Both the position numbers and the translations under genes were made by a program. DNA of 64,000 nucleotides, from the NCBI GenBank assembly GCA_947172415.1, contig OX359194.1:4402001-4466000 (forward strand), written 5' to 3'. The notes beneath the pieces are model-generated. The model was given only the letters and a program-made list of their open reading frames with translations, was not told the origin of the DNA and searched no databases. The number at the start of each line of letters is the position of its first letter. Positions within the stretch are counted from its first letter, which is position 1. Shown here piece after piece: positions 59,976 through 64,000 of this stretch. Origin of the DNA: Chondrosia reniformis (Eukaryota > Porifera > Demospongiae > Chondrillida > Chondrillidae).

Positions 59976-62900
59976 TAGTACATATAATTAGTACATACAA
60001 CTAGGGCATAGAACTAATACATAGAACGATTCCATAACACTTGAACGAGCCTAACTCTAACCCTAACCCTAGCAATAGTACATAGTAGATTACTAGCATA
60101 TACAACTAGTACCTACAATTAGTACAGAAAACTGCCACATACAACTAGTACATATAACTAGTACATAAACCTAGTACATGCAACTAGTACAAACAAGTAG
60201 TCCTTACAACTAGTACATACAACAATTACATACACCTAGTACATACAACTCTTACTTACCTAGTATTGCTAGTTCTAGAACCTACAACAATATAGCATCT
60301 AGAGCTAATACATACAACTGAAACATATAACTAATACATACAACTAGTACATATACTTAGTACATACACATATCACTAGTACATATAAAGAGTACATACA
60401 ACTAGTACATATAACTAGTACATATACCTGGTACCTCCAACTAGTACCTAAAAATAGTAAATATAACTTGTACTAGTACATTCAACTAGTACCTACAACT
60501 AGTAAATGAAGCCAGTTCTAGTACATACAATTAGATCATAATACTTGAACATTAAACTAGTACATAAAACTTGTTACTAGTACATACAATTAGTATATAT
60601 AACTAGTACAATCAACAAGTACATACAACTAGTAACTAAAGCTTGTATTTAAAACTACTACACACAACTATTACAAAAACTAATATATACACCTAGTACA
60701 AGCAACTAGTATATACACCTAGTACACACAACTAGTACATATAACTAGAACACACAAATACCACATATAACTAGCACATACACAAAAAACTAGTACATAA
60801 CTAGTATATATAACGAGTCATAACGCTAGTACATAAACTTAGTTCATAAAACTACTACATACAACTAGTATATGCAAGTAGTACGTACGACTAGTAAATT
60901 TAACTAGTACTAGTAAATACCCCTAGTACATACAACTAGTTCATACAATAAGTATATACAACTAGTACATAAAACTAGTAGATACAACTAGTTTTATTCA
61001 AGTAATACTTAAAACTAGTACACACAACTAGTACATTAAACTAGGACTACAACTAGTACAAACAACTAGCACACACAACTTGTACTAGTACCTCAAACTA
61101 GTATATATAGCTAGTGCATGCAACTAGTACATTCAACTAGTACATTCAAGTACTACTTACAACTAGTACACACAACTAGTACATTAAACTTGTACTACCA
61201 CTAATGCATAGAACTAGTACATAAAACTAGTATATACATACAACTAGTACATTCAACTAGTACATTAAAATACTACTTACAACTAGTACATTTCAATAGT
61301 AAATATAACTTGTATTTGTACATTCACCTAGTACCTACAACTAGTAAATTAAACCAAAACTAATGCTAAAAACTGGTATTTAGAACTAGAGCATACAACT
61401 AGTTACTAGTTCCTACAACTAGTTACTCCTACATACAACTAGCTCATGCAACTAGTACATACAACTAGTAACAACAACTAGTAATTATAACTAGTACAAA
61501 CAACAATTACACACAACTAGTACATATAACTAATAAATGCAGCTAGTACATACAATTAGTGCATGCAACTATTACATACAACTAGTACATGCAACTAGAA
61601 CACGCAACTACCACATATAACTAGCACATACAAATATAACAGGTACAAATAAATAGTGGATACAACTAGTACAAACAACTAGTACATACAACTAGTACAA
61701 AAAACTAGTATATCCAACTAGTACTTATATCTAGTACCACAACAAGTTAATAAGCTAGTACATGGAACGATTCCATAACACTAGAACACAAAAATAAGTA
61801 CATACAACTAGTACATAACTAGTACACACAACTAGTACATACAAATATATACAATGAGGTCATAAAACTACTGCATACAACTAGTACATACAAGTTGTAC
61901 CCACAACTAGTAAATAAAACTAGTACTAGTACTTACACCTGGCACAAAAAATACTACGTAAAACTAGTACATACAACTAATACATACAACTAGTACATAC
62001 AACTAATACATACAAGTAGTACCTTCAAATAGTAAATATAACCAGTACTAGTACTTACAATAGTACATACAACTAGTATATATACCTAGAATATTCAACT
62101 AGTACATACAACTAGTTACTAGTACATAAACTAGTCCATACAATTATTACACACAACTAATACATACAACTAGTAACTAGTACATGCAACTAGTACATAC
62201 AACTAGTACATACAACTAGTTCATACAACTAGTTGCTAGTACATATATACAACTAGTACATACAATTAGTTCATAAAACTAGTTGCTAGTACATATATAC
62301 AACTAGTACATACAAGTAGTACTTACAGCTAATACACACAACTAGTACATACAACTAGTAAACACAACTATTACATTCAACTAGTACTACAAATAGTATA
62401 ACATAAAACTAGTACTAACTATACAACTAGGACATAGAACTAGTCCATACAACTAGTACATAAAACTATTCCATACACCACGTACATAGAACTAGTACAT
62501 ATAATGAGAAGATATAACTAGAACATGCAACTAGTAACTGCAAATAGTAAGTATAACTTATACTAGTAGATACACATAGTACCTACAACTAGTAAATATA
62601 ACCAGTACTAGTACTTACAATATTACATACAACTAGTATATATACCTAGAACATACAACTAGTACATACAACTAGTAAATATAACCAGTACTAATACATA
62701 CATACAAATAGTACATAACTGACACACACAACTAGTACATACAAATACATACAATTAGTACATAAAACTACTGTATACAACTAGTTCATACAAGTAGTAC
62801 CTAGGATTAGTAAATAAAACCAGTACTAGTACAGACATCTGGTACATACAACTACTATATACAACAACTACATACAGCTAGTACACACAACTAGTATATA

Positions 62901-63700
62901 CAACTAGTACACCCAACTATTACTTTAAACTAGTACTACAAATAGAATATAGAACTAATACATAAAACTAGTACATAAAACTAGTACTAACTACAACTAG
63001 AACATAGAACTAGTAAATAGTACATAAAACAATTCCATACAACTAGCACATACAACTAGTACATATAACAAGCACATATAACTAGTAAATGCAACTAGTA
63101 AATATAACCAGTACTAGTACTTACAATAGTACATACAACTAGTATATATACCTAGTACATACAACTAGTACATACAAATAGTTACTAGTACAAACAACTA
63201 GTAACTACAACTAATACATACAACTAGTATCTAGTACATACAACTAGTACATAGAACTAGCACATACAACTAGTACATAGAACTAGCAAATACAAAAAGT
63301 ACTTCCAAATAGTACATCCAACTAGTACTTGCAACCAGTTACTAGTACATGCAACTAGTACATAAAACTAGTCTTTACAACTTGGATATACAACTAATTA
63401 CCAGTACATACAACTAGTACATACAATTATTACACACTACTTAAACATACAACTAGTTACTAGTACATACAACTAGCACACACAACTAGTTCTTACAACT
63501 AGTCACTAGTACATACAACCACTACATACAACTAGCACATACAACTAGTACCTACAACTAGGAAATATATCCAGTAATAGTACATACAATTAGTCCATTC
63601 AACTATTAAAACTAGTTACCACAACATACAACTAGTACATATAACTAGTTAATTTTACATACAACTATTACATACAATTATTGCATACAACTTATACGGT
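59976..63700 (+). repeat. 13-bp satellite, forward polarity, block 20
   Basis: Begins with the right TA of the Tigger insertion. About 59978-60930 is the inverted duplicate of about 13700-14703, with long runs of matching variants. The correspondence seems to continue more weakly to about 61780 against 12860. It contains the telomere-like patch at 60050-60072. No gene is present. Confidence 0.95.
60050..60072 (+). repeat. Interstitial telomere-like repeat
   Basis: CCTAACTCTAACCCTAACCC followed by TAG: about three to four units of CCCTAA, the animal telomere repeat in reverse, within the satellite. The inverted partner is at 14596-14619. Confidence 0.65.
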
Positions 63701-64000
63701 ACAAGACAGAAAAAAGTTGACGGAGTATGTGTGTATTACGTATGCGCCTACATGTCTTCCTATGGTTTAACTACGGGCGTAGAATAAATTTCTTACGGTT
63801 ATCACAACGGACATACTAAAGCATTTTTAATCGACAAGTTGTAATAATGAAAGACGTGTTAACGCACTTTTCTTAGGTGTGATATTAGTCAGAATCAAGG
63901 AATAGACCTCATCGAAAACGTCTGAGAATGAGTTTACACAGCACGCTTTAAGCCACGATGATGCAGGAGGACTATGCACTCGTATACTGGTCCATAGAAG
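63701..64000. other. Non-satellite sequence at the right edge, nothing recognised
   Basis: From about 63701 the satellite gives way to mixed-composition DNA with more CG dinucleotides. It has no reading frame of note and no similarity to other parts of the window. It may be the end of the array or the start of another insertion continuing past the edge. Confidence 0.6.

Overview
The window is eukaryotic repeat-rich DNA, most likely from an invertebrate animal. Its only recognisable protein-coding sequences are transposons: Penelope-like retroelements (PLEs) with a GIY-YIG endonuclease, a LINE with a restriction-like endonuclease (RLE), a pogo/Tigger DNA transposon, a Helitron-like element and several non-autonomous DNA elements. 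I see no intact host gene, rRNA or bona fide tRNA, and no bacterial gene organisation. The species cannot be fixed from this sequence.

About two-thirds of the window is one 13-bp minisatellite, ACTAGTACATACA (other strand TGTATGTACTAGT), much diverged and built into higher-order repeats of hundreds to thousands of bases. Its polarity changes in blocks: forward at about 0.5-3.2 kb, reverse at 3.2-4.8 kb, forward at 5.6-7.3 kb, reverse from 7.8 to 28.1 kb, and forward from 28.1 to 63.7 kb. One switch (28,110) is a perfect 22-bp palindrome. Another (about 5,620) coincides with the end of a Helitron-like element. A stretch at 13.7-15 kb is an inverted duplicate of 57.2-60.9 kb. Direct multi-kilobase duplications link 28-37, 38-42, 44-49 and 54-55 kb.

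Mobile elements inserted in the satellite, left to right: a PLE-type reverse transcriptase fragment (1-489); Helitron-like foldback copy 1 (4843-5623); a 5'-truncated PLE (8146-9862) followed by a tandem array of tRNA-like units (9863-10850); a short PLE of a second family (15018-15724); a PLE (19571-22686) carrying two nested copies of an unclassified TIR element; a LINE fragment (26273-26612); a TA-target MITE (28935-29383 and 44073-44522); a hairpin-headed element (30683-31050 and 54986-55198); a TATA-plus-hammerhead-like retroelement (31977-32215 short, 43002-43513 long); the TIR element again (34753-35994); Helitron-like copy 2 (37043-37809); a 78-bp PLE tail (47135-47212); a nearly complete RLE-type LINE (49909-54272); and a complete-ended but inactive Tigger (57504-59975).

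Because the satellite is internally duplicated, many insertions have a pre-insertion (empty) paralogous site elsewhere in the same window. This fixes exact ends, target-site duplications and relative ages. The most interesting results are: a nested TIR element with a non-TA 2-bp target duplication; palindrome arms that change in step between copies in two unrelated elements; a short retrocopy that begins about 31 bp downstream of its longer relative's TATA box; and an inverted duplication in which only one arm carries the Tigger.
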